The notes under the pieces were generated by a model. The model had not been told where the DNA came from. It ran no database searches and worked only from the letters and a program-made list of their open reading frames with translations. From the NCBI GenBank assembly GCA_019636555.1, contig JAHBXH010000001.1, positions 3,134,928 to 3,198,927 of the forward strand: 64,000 bases of DNA. The letters are read 5' to 3'. This DNA is from Phycisphaeraceae bacterium (GTDB lineage Bacteria; Planctomycetota; Phycisphaerae; Phycisphaerales; UBA1924). The translations under genes and the position numbers were made by a program. This document shows positions 45,748-53,868 of the stretch, piece by piece. Each line of letters starts with the position of its first letter. Position 1 is the first letter of the stretch.

Positions 45748-46362
45748 TTAGGGCGTGCTGACGAAGCTGTAGCTCGCCACACCCAGCGGTGTCGTGATGT
45801 CCAGCTTGCTCATCGCGAACCAGGTTTTTTCGAGCTGCGCGAAGGTGCCGTCGGCGCGCTGGATCAACTGCGTCGTCACCCGAGTCAGGACGGCGTCGGT
45901 CAGTTTGTACTCGATGTTTCCTGATGCGTTTGTCAGCTTGACCGTCACGGTCTGCAAATGGGTGCCCGCCGTAATCACTCTGAACGTCGAGACCGAGCCG
46001 GGATCGAGATTCCGGAGCACCGAAAACTCGGTGAGAGTCGCCTGCCCGTTCGAGCCGCCGCCCGTTTGCGCCGTGTACGCGAGATCGCAGGTCATGCCGA
46101 CGATGGGCGCGGTGATCTTTGGAAACCCGCTGACCGCGGGAATGTCGATCGTGCCCGCCTGCATGTCCGCGCCCGGAACGCCTTCGCCCCGGCCCGCGCC
46201 GCCGACGCTCGAATTCACGCTCTGCACCGCGTCGTAGATTTCCTGCGTGGTCTTCCCCGTTGAGCTGACGGTCCCGGCGGGCGGGTTGAGCGGCCCGGCG
46301 ATCACGAATGCCGCGGCACCAATCAGGCCGGCCATGACAAAAACTCGAGCAGCGTGACGCAT
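45748..46362 (-). CDS. Exported Hcp-like protein
   Basis: 204 residues with a clear signal peptide (RVFVMAGLIGAAAFVIAG). After a Gly-rich linker comes a ~115-residue domain. Its order PIVGMTCDLAYTAQTGG, LTEFSVLRNLDPGSVSTFRVI, GTHLQTVTVKLTNASGNIEYKLTDAVLTRVT and LEKTWFAMSKLDITT resembles the Hcp/tube-protein beta barrel (PF05638). T6SS Hcp is normally cytoplasmic and has no signal peptide, so a secretion-system tube role is unlikely. Relatives with signal peptides exist in planctomycetes. Family call moderate. Confidence 0.55.
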   Translation of the reverse strand: MRHAARVFVMAGLIGAAAFVIAGPLNPPAGTVSSTGKTTQEIYDAVQSVNSSVGGAGRGEGVPGADMQAGTIDIPAVSGFPKITAPIVGMTCDLAYTAQTGGGSNGQATLTEFSVLRNLDPGSVSTFRVITAGTHLQTVTVKLTNASGNIEYKLTDAVLTRVTTQLIQRADGTFAQLEKTWFAMSKLDITTPLGVASYSFVSTP

Positions 46363-46507
46363 GCGAGCACCTCCGAAGGATCAGCCGATTGTAAAGGAAT
46401 CTCGCGATTTCGCCAAGGCGAATTTCCGGAGCGGCGGGCGTGCAGAGTCCGGATCAATTGCCGCGGATTCTCTTGCGGCGGACGAGCACGCGTGCGATAC
46501 TGGATGA

Positions 46508-47245
46508 ATGCGGAGAGAGCGGGCAATCGTCGGGCTGGTGGGCTCAGCAAGCGTCGTGCTGTTGTCGCGGCTTGCCGCGGCACAGTCGCTCTGGACCGAC
46601 CCCGCGCACAAGTTCGCGTGGTGTGAGAACGCGGGTTTCTTGAACTGGGCTGATGCGGGCGCGCCGAGCGCGCCTCTTGGTGCGCGCTTCTATCCGCGCT
46701 CGGCGTCGAACTACCAGGGGTTTTTCAAGGGCTTTGTGTGGGGCGAGAACATCGGATGGATCAATCTCGGGAATGGCCCGGCCGACGGAGTGGGGCCGTA
46801 CATCAATACGACCGGCGCGAACTTCGGCATCAACGTGGATGGCACGGGCAAGCTCACCGGCTATGCGTGGGGTGAGAATGCCGGATGGTTCAACTTCGAC
46901 ACCGCGTTGACAGGCAATCCGGCGCGCATCGACTGGACCGCTGGTGTCGGAATGCCGGGCGCGCGGCTGCGCGGCTATGTGTGGAGTGAAAACTTCGGCT
47001 GGGTCAATCTTGATCATGCAACGGTGTATGTGGGGCTCGCAGCGGGATGCCCCGCGGACCTGAATCGCGACGGCTTCGTGGACGACTCGGACTTTGTCAT
47101 CTTTCTCGCGGCGTACAACATTCTCGACTGCTCCGATCCGGCGGCGGCGTTTGGTTGCCCGGCGGATCTCAACGGGGATGGGCTCGTCGAAGATGCTGAT
47201 TTCGTGCAGTTTCTGAAGGGGTACAACGAGTTGATCTGTCCGTGA
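46508..47245 (+). CDS. Exported WGEN-repeat protein with GC-type dockerin
   Basis: 245 residues. A signal peptide (AIVGLVGSASVVLLSRLAAAQ) is followed by four copies of an aromatic repeat: FAWCENAGFLNW, GFVWGENIGWINLG, GYAWGENAGWFNFD and GYVWSENFGWVNLD. The C-terminus is a two-loop dockerin (CPADLNRDGFVDDSDFVIFLAAYNILDC, then LNGDGLVEDADFVQFLKGYNELICP). The repeat region probably forms a small beta structure for carbohydrate or surface binding; that is inference. The stop is two bases before a degraded gene on the other strand. Confidence 0.78.
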   Translation: MRRERAIVGLVGSASVVLLSRLAAAQSLWTDPAHKFAWCENAGFLNWADAGAPSAPLGARFYPRSASNYQGFFKGFVWGENIGWINLGNGPADGVGPYINTTGANFGINVDGTGKLTGYAWGENAGWFNFDTALTGNPARIDWTAGVGMPGARLRGYVWSENFGWVNLDHATVYVGLAAGCPADLNRDGFVDDSDFVIFLAAYNILDCSDPAAAFGCPADLNGDGLVEDADFVQFLKGYNELICP

Positions 47246-47304
47246 TGCCGAAGCGCCGGGCCACGCGCGACAAGAAGAGCCACACCGAACGTTCTGCACA
47301 AGCA

Positions 47305-47737
47305 TCAGCCCGCGGCGAGGTCGCGCGATTCGCGGATGAGTTCTTCGAACGCATCGTCGAAGTCGGCCTCGGACGAGAGCGAGAATTCGTGCGAGATGCG
47401 GAGCGTGCTCATCTCCTGGCGGCGGCGCAGGGTGGGGGTGGTTGCACAAGCCGGGCAGCACAAGGAGCACCTTGAGCTTGTTCTTCTGCGGCGTGAGATT
47501 GGCCATCACGCGGGGGGCGCTGAGTGCGATGGTGGTCTTGAGCGCGCGGACCTGCAGCTTGGAATCGCCGCGGTTCTTGCCGGCGGACTTGGCGGCTCGC
47601 ATGAAGCGTTCGTAGAGCGCGAGCACGTGCGGCTCTTTGCCCTTGAGCAAGGGCGCGATCGGGAGCCGCTCGCAGGTGTGCTCGGTCGGGCGGCGAGAGA
47701 ATTGCCTGCCGCAGCGCGGGCAGATGTCGACGGCCAT
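47305..47737 (-). pseudogene. Frameshifted DUF5655-type protein with N-terminal zinc ribbon
   Basis: From the ATG at 47737 the frame gives MAVDICPRCGRQFSRRPTEHTCE, a zinc-ribbon start, then LALYERFMRAAKSAGK and ALSAPRVMANLTPQKNKLKVLLVLPG, as in DUF5655 proteins. At about 47420-47460 the matching C-terminus shifts frame: LRISHEFSLSSEADFDDAFEELIRESRDL and a stop at 47305. Together they rebuild one protein, so this copy has suffered an indel near the CA-rich stretch. Confidence 0.65.
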
Positions 47738-47755
47738 TGCCAAATGCTACAAGAT

Positions 47756-47921
47756 CAGGCCGGACGCTCGAAATGCTCGATCTGAGGCGCTGCGCGATCT
47801 TCGCGCGGAGAAGGATGCGCAGATCGCGGAACTGCGGACGAGGCTGGAAGCGCAGGCGAAGCAGAACGCGGAATTGGCAGAGAGGCTGAAGGTGCTCGAG
47901 CAGCAACTTCGAGCGAGGTGA
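47756..47921 (+). pseudogene. Coiled-coil C-terminal tail without a gene body
   Basis: The plus-strand frame ends LRDLRAEKDAQIAELRTRLEAQAKQ...LKVLEQQLRAR. This is a coiled coil like the tail that follows intramolecular chaperone (endosialidase-type) domains in planctomycete surface proteins. Nothing upstream belongs to such a protein; the sequence before it is antisense to the DUF5655 remnant. Probably a leftover from a deletion. Confidence 0.45.
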
Positions 47922-48054
47922 TCGAGTCACCGCGGGCAGAACCCCGCACGGGACGCCGGCGGCGGAGCACGCTCAAATTGGGGGGGCGTGATTTCTCTGC
48001 CACTTGTCATGCCCTGTACCATGAACGAACCGGGAACCAAGGAGAGTGGGAATC

Positions 48055-48993
48055 ATGAGTTCATCTATGTGTGCGGGGAGTCGGTTTACGTGTGCGCTCG
48101 GTGTCTTGCTGGTGTGCGGATTTGCATCCGCCGCGCCTGTCTATTCGAATGACTTCGAAAGCGGCATCGGCGCTTTCACTTACAACGGCGTGCTCACCGA
48201 ATTGACCCGCTTCAGCCTCCCGTCTGACGGCGGCGGGCTGAACTCCGCCAATCAGTCGATGTGGCTCGGTCGCATGGGGTACAACATCGGCAAGGGACCT
48301 GCGAGCAAAGAGATCGTGAATCTCACTGTAACGGGGCTCGTGCCCGGAACGCAGTACACCGTGTCGTTCGATCTGCTCGTCGGCGCATCGTGGGACGGCG
48401 CGGCAGGCGGCTATGGCACCGACAACTGGTATTTTTCGGCGGACGGCACGCGCCTGGTGGACACGATCTTTTCAAACGGGGACCAGGGGACGGACTACGG
48501 CGCGTATTCGCCGCAGCGTTACACAGACACCAACTACACAAGTCCCAACGGGCCGGACGTCAAGGCATATACGGGTGCCGAGTATTGGCGCAAAGACGGC
48601 CCGGGCTACAGCGGCTACTACGGAATCTATTACTTCAGCCACGGCGCGGGAAACCCGGTGCTGACGTTCACCGCATCGGGAAGCAGCGCGGTGCTCGAGT
48701 GGACGCGCTACAGCGGCTCGAACAACTTCGGCGACAGCTCCGACGAATACTGGGCGCTCGATAATGTGGTCGTTGATGGCGCGCAGGGCGCCGCGTGCCC
48801 GGGCGACATCAACAACGACGGCTTCGTGGACGACTCCGATTTCGTGCTCTTCCTTGCGGCGTACAACATCCTCGACTGCGCCGACCCGTCGATGCCCGCA
48901 GGATGTCCGACGGACCTGAACGGCGACGGATTCGTGGATGATGCCGACTTTGTGATCTTCGTCGGCGCGTACAACGAGCTTGTGTGTCCGTGA
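48055..48993 (+). CDS. Exported protein with GC-type dockerin
   Basis: 312 residues from the ATG at 48055, with AAGGAG upstream (a GTG three codons earlier is possible). Signal peptide: RFTCALGVLLVCGFASA. The body begins VYSNDFESGIGAF and has LTVTGLVPGTQYTVSFDLLVGASWDG and AVLEWTRYSGSNNFG...WALDNVVVDG. That is the carbohydrate-binding-like beta-sandwich common in 'choice-of-anchor' proteins. The C-terminus is the two-loop dockerin (CPGDINNDGFVDDSDFVLFLAAYNILDC, then LNGDGFVDDADFVIFVGAYNELVCP). Confidence 0.82.
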   Translation: MSSSMCAGSRFTCALGVLLVCGFASAAPVYSNDFESGIGAFTYNGVLTELTRFSLPSDGGGLNSANQSMWLGRMGYNIGKGPASKEIVNLTVTGLVPGTQYTVSFDLLVGASWDGAAGGYGTDNWYFSADGTRLVDTIFSNGDQGTDYGAYSPQRYTDTNYTSPNGPDVKAYTGAEYWRKDGPGYSGYYGIYYFSHGAGNPVLTFTASGSSAVLEWTRYSGSNNFGDSSDEYWALDNVVVDGAQGAACPGDINNDGFVDDSDFVLFLAAYNILDCADPSMPAGCPTDLNGDGFVDDADFVIFVGAYNELVCP

Positions 48994-49122
48994 CCTGTCG
49001 GCGCAGGAGAAAATCGTTTGAATACGTGCCTCATTTGAGCGCCTTTGAGGTGTGGGCTTGCTTGTGGATTTCGCCCCGTGAGATCGGGTAGTCTTCCCAC
49101 CTCTTGCAGGAAGGAATAGGAC

Positions 49123-49530
49123 ATGCCCATCCACAAAGACATCCGCGCGTACAACGCTTCCCAATCCGCCGCGGACAAGAAGATCTGTGCCGCGCTCGCA
49201 AAGATCATCGACGCCCATCTCCCGGGCGCGGAATGCAAGATCTGGCACGCGCATCCGGTGTGGTTTCTCGATGGCAACCCGATCGTCGGCTATCACAAGC
49301 TGAAGGACAGCGTGCGTCTGCTCTTCTGGAGCGGGCAGTCGTTCGATGAGCCCGGGCTCGCGCCCGAAGGGAGTTTCAAGGCCGCGGAAGCGCGGTTCAC
49401 CGATGTTGATGAGGTTTCCGAGAAGGACCTCAAGCGCTGGCTCAAGAAGGGCGCCAAGATCCAGTGGGATTACAAGAACATCGTGAAGCGCAAGGGCAAG
49501 CTGATCTGGGTGGAAGGGAAAGAGAAGTAG
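49123..49530 (+). CDS. DUF1801/YdhG-like protein
   Basis: 135 residues after AAGGAATAGGAC. Cytoplasmic and compact, with IRAYNASQSAADKKICAALAKIIDAHLPGAECKIWHAHPVWFLDGNPIVGYHKLKDSVRLLFWSGQSF, the alpha/beta core of DUF1801 (frataxin-like fold). A Lys-rich C-terminus (WDYKNIVKRKGKLIWVEGKEK) follows. Biochemical role unknown for the family; some members are linked to iron or stress handling. Single-gene unit. Confidence 0.75.
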   Translation: MPIHKDIRAYNASQSAADKKICAALAKIIDAHLPGAECKIWHAHPVWFLDGNPIVGYHKLKDSVRLLFWSGQSFDEPGLAPEGSFKAAEARFTDVDEVSEKDLKRWLKKGAKIQWDYKNIVKRKGKLIWVEGKEK

Positions 49531-49560
49531 AGGCACCCACGGGAGAGTCTCGATCGCGAT

Positions 49561-49938
49561 TCAGGGCTTGGCGGTCTTTGAGGCGAGCACTCCCATCAGA
49601 ACGATCGCCAAATAGATCAGTTGAATCGTGAGGCCGATCCCGAATGCCGCCCACGCCCACTTTCGCGCGGTTTCCGAATGACGGCGCGCCTCGGAATAGG
49701 CGCCCGCCGAATTGCGCCCCATCGCGAGCGCCGCGAAGACCACAGCGACGATTCCGGCGGGTTGGCAGCAGAAAAGCGCGGTGAACGCGGCGAGGATAAT
49801 CGGCACGGCGACCGGACCGATTCCCGGGTCCTCGTCGCTCTCGGAGATCACGTCTCCGGGGCGGAGCAGCTTTTTGCCGCACGCGGTGCATCGGAACGCG
49901 TTGTCATCATTCGGAGCGCCGCAAACTGCGCAGAACAT
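49561..49938 (-). CDS. Zinc-ribbon CD225/dispanin-like membrane protein
   Basis: 125 residues. It starts with a zinc ribbon (CAVCGAPNDDNAFRCTACG, residues 3-21) and an acidic linker. Two membrane segments follow: PVAVPIILAAFTALFCCQPAGIVAVVFAALAM (about 44-75) and WAAFGIGLTIQLIYLAIVLMGVLA (about 95-118). The FCCQPAG...A..A loop and the SETARKWAW segment are the CD225 (interferon-induced transmembrane-like) signature. It is paired with another zinc-ribbon membrane gene 18 bases upstream. Confidence 0.75.
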   Translation of the reverse strand: MFCAVCGAPNDDNAFRCTACGKKLLRPGDVISESDEDPGIGPVAVPIILAAFTALFCCQPAGIVAVVFAALAMGRNSAGAYSEARRHSETARKWAWAAFGIGLTIQLIYLAIVLMGVLASKTAKP

Positions 49939-49956
49939 GGAAAGCGACTCCCGGAA

Positions 49957-50319
49957 TCAGCGCCGCCCGGTGGACGACGCAACGATGTTGAAAACCAAGA
50001 GAAGAAGGAAGAGCGAGAACAGCGAGCCGAGCACGATCCCGAGCCAGGCGCGCACATGCCCGCGAAGGCCGGGATGCCGCTTGAGGCTCCGCAGCGCCAT
50101 GATGCCGGTGATCAGGGCAAAGGGCGCCGGCAAGAGCAGGATCGAAAAGAGCGCGAGATACCCGGAAGCGATCGCCCATATCGATGTGTTCACGGGCAGG
50201 ACCGGCTCGAGCGACTTGAGTTGATTGTCGGGTGGGATCGCCCGCGGCAGAGGCTTGCCGCAGGCCGTGCAGTTGTTCGCACCGTCGATTGCCTGAGCCC
50301 CGCAAGTCGGACAAAACAT
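49957..50319 (-). CDS. Zinc-ribbon DUF4190-like membrane protein
   Basis: 120 residues. Zinc ribbon CPTCGAQAIDGANNCTACG at residues 3-21, a short linker, then two membrane helices (ASGYLALFSILLLPAPFALITGIMAL, about 50-76, and AWLGIVLGSLFSLFLLLLVFNIV, about 92-114). The loop between them (RSLKRHPGLRGHVRAWLGIVLG) is the DUF4190 pattern. Same layout and strand as the CD225-like neighbour 18 nt downstream, so probably an operon. Function unknown. Confidence 0.75.
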   Translation of the reverse strand: MFCPTCGAQAIDGANNCTACGKPLPRAIPPDNQLKSLEPVLPVNTSIWAIASGYLALFSILLLPAPFALITGIMALRSLKRHPGLRGHVRAWLGIVLGSLFSLFLLLLVFNIVASSTGRR

Positions 50320-50564
50320 TCACAGACTCCGTAAGCCCTCTCGGGGCCGGGAGAGTACCAAAGCGCGAGCCACGTTCTTGAAGCGCCGCGAGGGCTCGGG
50401 AACCGGGGTTTTCCCGGATGTCTGAGGAATTGACCCCATTGCCCAACGAGGCCTCGAGGAGGCTTTTTGGAAACTTCCGCCAATTCCCGGACGTCGGTTG
50501 GCATTCCGAGAACCCTGCATCACCTTTGAGATTGAAAGCCCCGAGAGGGCAGGGAGTGATACAC

Positions 50565-50801
50565 ATGCGCGCGATGATGACCGTTCTCGCTGTTTCTGCA
50601 ACTTGCTCGTTCGCCGCGGCATCGCAGTTTTCGGTGCCGATGAATCAGACGATCGGCGGCACGCCCGGACCGATGCCGGCCGTGCAAACCGACAACGTGC
50701 AACCGGACACGATGAGCGTGATCGCGGTTCCCGCGCCGGGCTCGGCCGTCATGGCGCTCGGTGGGCTCGCGCTGCTCGCGCGTCGTCGCCGCGAGAAATA
50801 A
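50565..50801 (+). CDS. Small exported protein with VPAPG sorting tail
   Basis: 78 residues after AGGGAG. A signal peptide (MTVLAVSATCSFAAAS) leaves only ~40 mature residues before VPAPGSAVMALGGLALLARRRREK, the same PEP-CTERM-like tail as in the proteins at 29902 and 36567. Mature sequence: SVPMNQTIGGTPGPMPAVQ, with no recognisable fold. Such a short cargo for a sorting signal is unusual. A rho-independent terminator follows. Confidence 0.7.
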   Translation: MRAMMTVLAVSATCSFAAASQFSVPMNQTIGGTPGPMPAVQTDNVQPDTMSVIAVPAPGSAVMALGGLALLARRRREK

Positions 50802-50828
50802 TCCGCCGGATTCATTTTGTTTTGTGTC

Positions 50829-50864
50829 CACACCGGTGCCTCGCGGCGCCGGTGTGTTCTTTTC
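50829..50864 (+). terminator. Rho-independent terminator
   Basis: A 12-bp stem CACACCGGTGCC / GGCGCCGGTGTG (one G-T pair), TCGC loop, then TTCTTTTC. Confidence 0.88.
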
Positions 50865-50916
50865 TGCGAACGCGGCGGGCTCCGTATTCTGTGGCGGATC
50901 CACAAACGGAGGCTGC

Positions 50917-51456
50917 ATGCTGTCACAAGAATCCAGATCGCGCGTCCGGCAGCGGCTGCTGCACGAGACGCGGACCATGGCGTGGGTCGGCTTGTACATC
51001 TTCCTGTTTCTCGCGGCTCTGGCCGGTTATCGCGCGATCCTGCTCGGAGAAGGCGGCGCCGGGGCGTGGCCGCTCTTGCACTGCGCGATCGAAGCGCTGG
51101 TGCTCGCCAAAGTGATGCTGATCGGAAACGCCCTGCGCCTGGGCGAGCGGGTGTTTCGTCGCCGCATGTTCTCGCGCACACTGACGAGGGCCTTCGCATT
51201 CACGGTTTTCGCGATGCTGTTTTCGGCGCTTGAAGAGCTGGTGATGGGAATGCTGCGCGGCAGATCCTTCGACGAGCTCTGGCAGGAGCTCGCAAACATC
51301 GGCCCGAAATTGATCATCGCCCGCGCCGTCGTGCTCTTCATCTTCTTCGTCCCCCTGTTTGCGATCTGGGAAATCGGCCGGGCACTGGGCGACGGCAAGC
51401 TGCACGCGATGTTCTTTGATTTGCCGGCGGAAAGCGCGCGTGAATCCATCTCGTGA
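50917..51456 (+). CDS. Hypothetical four-helix membrane protein
   Basis: 179 residues after CGGAGG. Hydrophobic segments lie near residues 22-42 (MAWVGLYIFLFLAALAGYRAI), 52-70, 88-108 (AFAFTVFAMLFSALEELVMG) and 128-148 (IIARAVVLFIFFVPLFAIWE). Polar ends are short. No family motif recognised; it resembles small integral membrane proteins with no known activity. Separated by a terminator from the gene before it and by 45 bases from the lipoprotein hydrolase after it. Confidence 0.6.
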   Translation: MLSQESRSRVRQRLLHETRTMAWVGLYIFLFLAALAGYRAILLGEGGAGAWPLLHCAIEALVLAKVMLIGNALRLGERVFRRRMFSRTLTRAFAFTVFAMLFSALEELVMGMLRGRSFDELWQELANIGPKLIIARAVVLFIFFVPLFAIWEIGRALGDGKLHAMFFDLPAESARESIS

Positions 51457-51501
51457 GCCCGCGGCGAGACGAAACAGTCCGCAATTTCCGGCATCGAAAA
51501 C

Positions 51502-52416
51502 GTGAGCGGAGTGATTTGCATGGTGTGCGGCGCAAGGAGAGTGCGGCGACGGACACGCAAATCCGCGCCGGCTGCTGTTTTGCTCCTTGCCGCGGCGGGC
51601 GCGATTGCTGTCTTGAGTTGCTCAACGCCGGGACCGGCATCCAAGCCCGAGGAGATCGCGGCGCTCCGGCGCGCGTCGATCCGGGCAACCGCCGAGCCAC
51701 CGGAAGCGGAGACACCTTCGCTTTCGTATCTCCATGCCGGCAAACCGGACGACCCGCGTCTCATCTACATTCACGGCACCCCGGGCTCCGCCGAAGCATG
51801 GGCGGATTTTCTGACCTCGCCGGTTCCGGGATTCGAGTCGATCGCGGTCGATCGGCTCGGTTTCGGGCAATCCAAAGACTCGCGCGGCGGGCGCAGCGGA
51901 GTCGATTCGTTTCAGGAGCAGGCCGACGCGATCGCGCCGCTGCTTGTGGAGCGCGACGGGCACTGGCCGATTCTCGTGGGGCATTCACTCGGCGGACCGA
52001 TCGCGGCGCGACTCGCGACGATGTATCCGGAGCGTGTGCGCGGACTGATCATCGTGGCGGGCTCGCTCGATCCGGCGCAGGAAAAGCCCGGACTCGGCCA
52101 GGCAGTGGCGACGACCGACTTCATACGGTTCTTTCTGCCGCAGACGCTCGACAACAGCATGGGAGAACTGGCCGCGGCAAAGAAGCAGACCGAACTGCTC
52201 GCGCCCGAGCTTTCAAAGATTACCTGCCCCGTGATCGTCATCCACGGCGCGAGCGATCAACTCGTGCCCTACGCCAATGTGGATTACATCACGAAGATGC
52301 TGACGAACGCGAAGAGTGTCTCGGTGGTGAGACTCGACAAGCAAGGACACTTTGTCCCGTGGGAGCGACCGGAGGCCATTCGAAATGCCGTCGCCGAACT
52401 TGGGGCGTCTCGTTGA
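51502..52416 (+). CDS. Alpha/beta hydrolase, predicted lipoprotein
   Basis: 304 residues from a GTG; an ATG at 51520 is an alternative start. The lipobox AVLSC near residue 40 predicts lipid anchoring after a long Arg-rich leader. The fold is readable: oxyanion region LIYIHGTPGSAEAWADF, SVDR-type strand FESIAVDRLGFGQS, nucleophile elbow VGHSLGGPIAARL, acid in IHGASDQLVPY, and His in KQGHFVPWERP. Substrate unknown. Single-gene unit. Confidence 0.85.
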   Translation: MSGVICMVCGARRVRRRTRKSAPAAVLLLAAAGAIAVLSCSTPGPASKPEEIAALRRASIRATAEPPEAETPSLSYLHAGKPDDPRLIYIHGTPGSAEAWADFLTSPVPGFESIAVDRLGFGQSKDSRGGRSGVDSFQEQADAIAPLLVERDGHWPILVGHSLGGPIAARLATMYPERVRGLIIVAGSLDPAQEKPGLGQAVATTDFIRFFLPQTLDNSMGELAAAKKQTELLAPELSKITCPVIVIHGASDQLVPYANVDYITKMLTNAKSVSVVRLDKQGHFVPWERPEAIRNAVAELGASR

Positions 52417-52513
52417 ACGCACGGCAGATTGAAGAAAGCCACGGAAGATATCCACCGTTGCGCCACATGGATTGACGACTCAAACAAAGCCTTCGCGCCG
52501 TTTTGACATGTTT

Positions 52514-52541
52514 TTGACAGCAATCGCGGGCCGCATATCGC
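52514..52541 (+). promoter_or_regulatory. Possible sigma-70 promoter
   Basis: TTGACA at 52514-52519 and TATCGC at 52536-52541, with a 16-base spacer, in the 291-base gap before the receiver-domain gene. The -10 is weak, so the call is tentative. Confidence 0.3.
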
Positions 52542-52707
52542 TCCCGTAACCCCTGGCGAGAGAGGCCTTTGCGCTCGGGCATCACCTCGCAGGCGCACAC
52601 TCCATGAACATGCATTTATCCTGTCTTTACCGGCGCGCAAAGTGCGACCGGAAGAATCTTCCGTGGGAGGCCAGGACGTGCTCCGGGACTCCACGGGGAG
52701 TTTGTAC

Positions 52708-53139
52708 ATGACGCACACGACAACGGTGATGGCACTTGACGCTTTGTGGCCGGTGGGGCGAGCGCTCGCACGCGTGTTCCAGCGCAACGAGTCGATCAGT
52801 TGGGCGGGGCTCGCGATCGACACCCCGAGCTGGCGCGAGATGCTGATCGCGGCGCAGCCCGATATCGCGCTCATCGATCCGCTCGGATTCCGCGAGACAA
52901 CCCATCAGCTTGTGAAGCTCACGCGCGCGGTTTCTCCCGACACCAGAATCGTGCTGTTCGTGCCCACGATCGCCGAGCCGGTCGTGCAGCGCTGGTACGA
53001 CGCGGGCGCCGACGCGTGCGTCGCGAAATGGATGCACCCGGACTTGATTCTGGATGTCGTTGCGCAGGTGCGCAGGGGAACGTTCCGGCGCGACGAATTC
53101 TGGGAGCTGATTTCGGCGAATCTCGCGGCGGCCTCTTGA
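52708..53139 (+). CDS. Receiver-like domain protein
   Basis: 143 residues from the ATG at 52708, preceded by GGGGAG (a GTG start at 52642 is possible). The pattern is that of a response-regulator receiver: LIAAQPDIALIDPLGF with an Asp at the phosphorylation position, TRIVLFVPTIAEP, and KWMHPDLILDVV with the conserved Lys. The N-terminal acidic pair and the Thr/Ser switch are not clear, so phosphorylation is uncertain. A C-terminal 25-residue helix follows. The gene has its own strong terminator. Confidence 0.65.
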   Translation: MTHTTTVMALDALWPVGRALARVFQRNESISWAGLAIDTPSWREMLIAAQPDIALIDPLGFRETTHQLVKLTRAVSPDTRIVLFVPTIAEPVVQRWYDAGADACVAKWMHPDLILDVVAQVRRGTFRRDEFWELISANLAAAS

Positions 53140-53166
53140 AACCCTGAACGGTTTGCCCACACGAAC

Positions 53167-53205
53167 CCGCACGACCGCGGATCGCCGCGGCGTGCGGCTT
53201 TTTCG
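53167..53205 (+). terminator. Rho-independent terminator
   Basis: Stem CCGCACG(A)CCGCGG / CCGCGGCGTGCGG with ATCG loop, followed by CTTTTTCG. It ends the receiver-gene transcript and sits just before the converging small gene. Confidence 0.9.
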
Positions 53206-53206
53206 T

Positions 53207-53365
53207 TTACCGGAAGACCAGGTGGATGGTCAGGTACATGGCACCGACCACGGCGACGAGCGCGATCGCGGCAAGGAGCATCGCTTTCGGATCGACGTTG
53301 CTTGAAGGCGGACGGTGTACCTGACGCGGCCGATCCGGCGCGGATTGAACGGGCGGCTCCTGCAT
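53207..53365 (-). CDS. Small single-span membrane protein
   Basis: 52 residues from the ATG at 53365. A Pro/Arg-rich N-terminus (VQSAPDRPRQVHRPPSSNVDPK) leads to one hydrophobic helix (AMLLAAIALVAVVGAMYLTIHLVF). The SNVDxK-then-helix layout recurs in a degenerate copy at about 55678-55830. Its start codon overlaps that of the plus-strand DUF1579 fragment (CATG shared). Function unknown. Confidence 0.5.
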   Translation of the reverse strand: MQEPPVQSAPDRPRQVHRPPSSNVDPKAMLLAAIALVAVVGAMYLTIHLVFR

Positions 53366-53765
53366 GAGTGATGCTACACAGGCCGGCGTTGCGCCGCGCT
53401 TGCGAAGCCGAAATCCGGAAGCTGCCGCGAGAGTCGCCGAGTCCAGCGGCAAGATGCCGGACGGCAACATGATCGGCGCGATCCTCACGCTCGGCTACGA
53501 CGCCAGCAAAAAGAAGTGCGTAGGCTCGTGGATCGGTTCGCCGATGACAACGCTGTTTGTCTACGAGGGCGAACTGGACGCGAAGGGAGAAACCCTGCCC
53601 TTGAACTGCACCGTCCCGGGCTGGAATGACCCGACCAAGACGATGCCGTATCAGGACATCCACGAGATGCGAAAAGACGGCACGCGCCTGATGCGCTCAC
53701 AGGCGCTCGGGCCGGACGGGAAGTGGATGCAGTTCATGAGCGCGACGTATCGAAGAGTGACGTAA
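53364..53765 (+). pseudogene. DUF1579-type protein, N-terminally truncated
   Basis: The open frame (133 codons) carries the C-terminal two thirds of DUF1579: MIGAILTLGYDASKKKCVGSWIGSPMTTLFVYEGELDAKGETL, then YQDIHEMRKDGTRLM and GPDGKWMQFMSATYRR. The usual start (a WLxxLxGEWxxE stretch of ~70 residues) is absent; in its place are ~30 residues of unrelated Arg/Ala-rich sequence. The small minus-strand gene occupies the space where the missing part would be. Possibly still expressed, but more likely a remnant. Confidence 0.6.
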
Positions 53766-53868
53766 GCAACTCGGTTTGACGTGCCACTGCTCGCGGCTCG
53801 GCATGAGTGGTGTAGCCGCTCTCACATTCTGCTCTCGGCGATCAGCACATCAATTCTCGCCGACCCCC

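Noticed and set aside
45748..46362. Type VI secretion locus
   Set aside because: Only an Hcp-like domain with a signal peptide is present; there are no VipA/B, ClpV, VgrG or baseplate genes.
52503..52508. First TTGACA in the spacer before the receiver gene as -35
   Set aside because: Its distance to any -10-like hexamer (27 bases or more) is too long; the second TTGACA at 52514 is better, though still weak.
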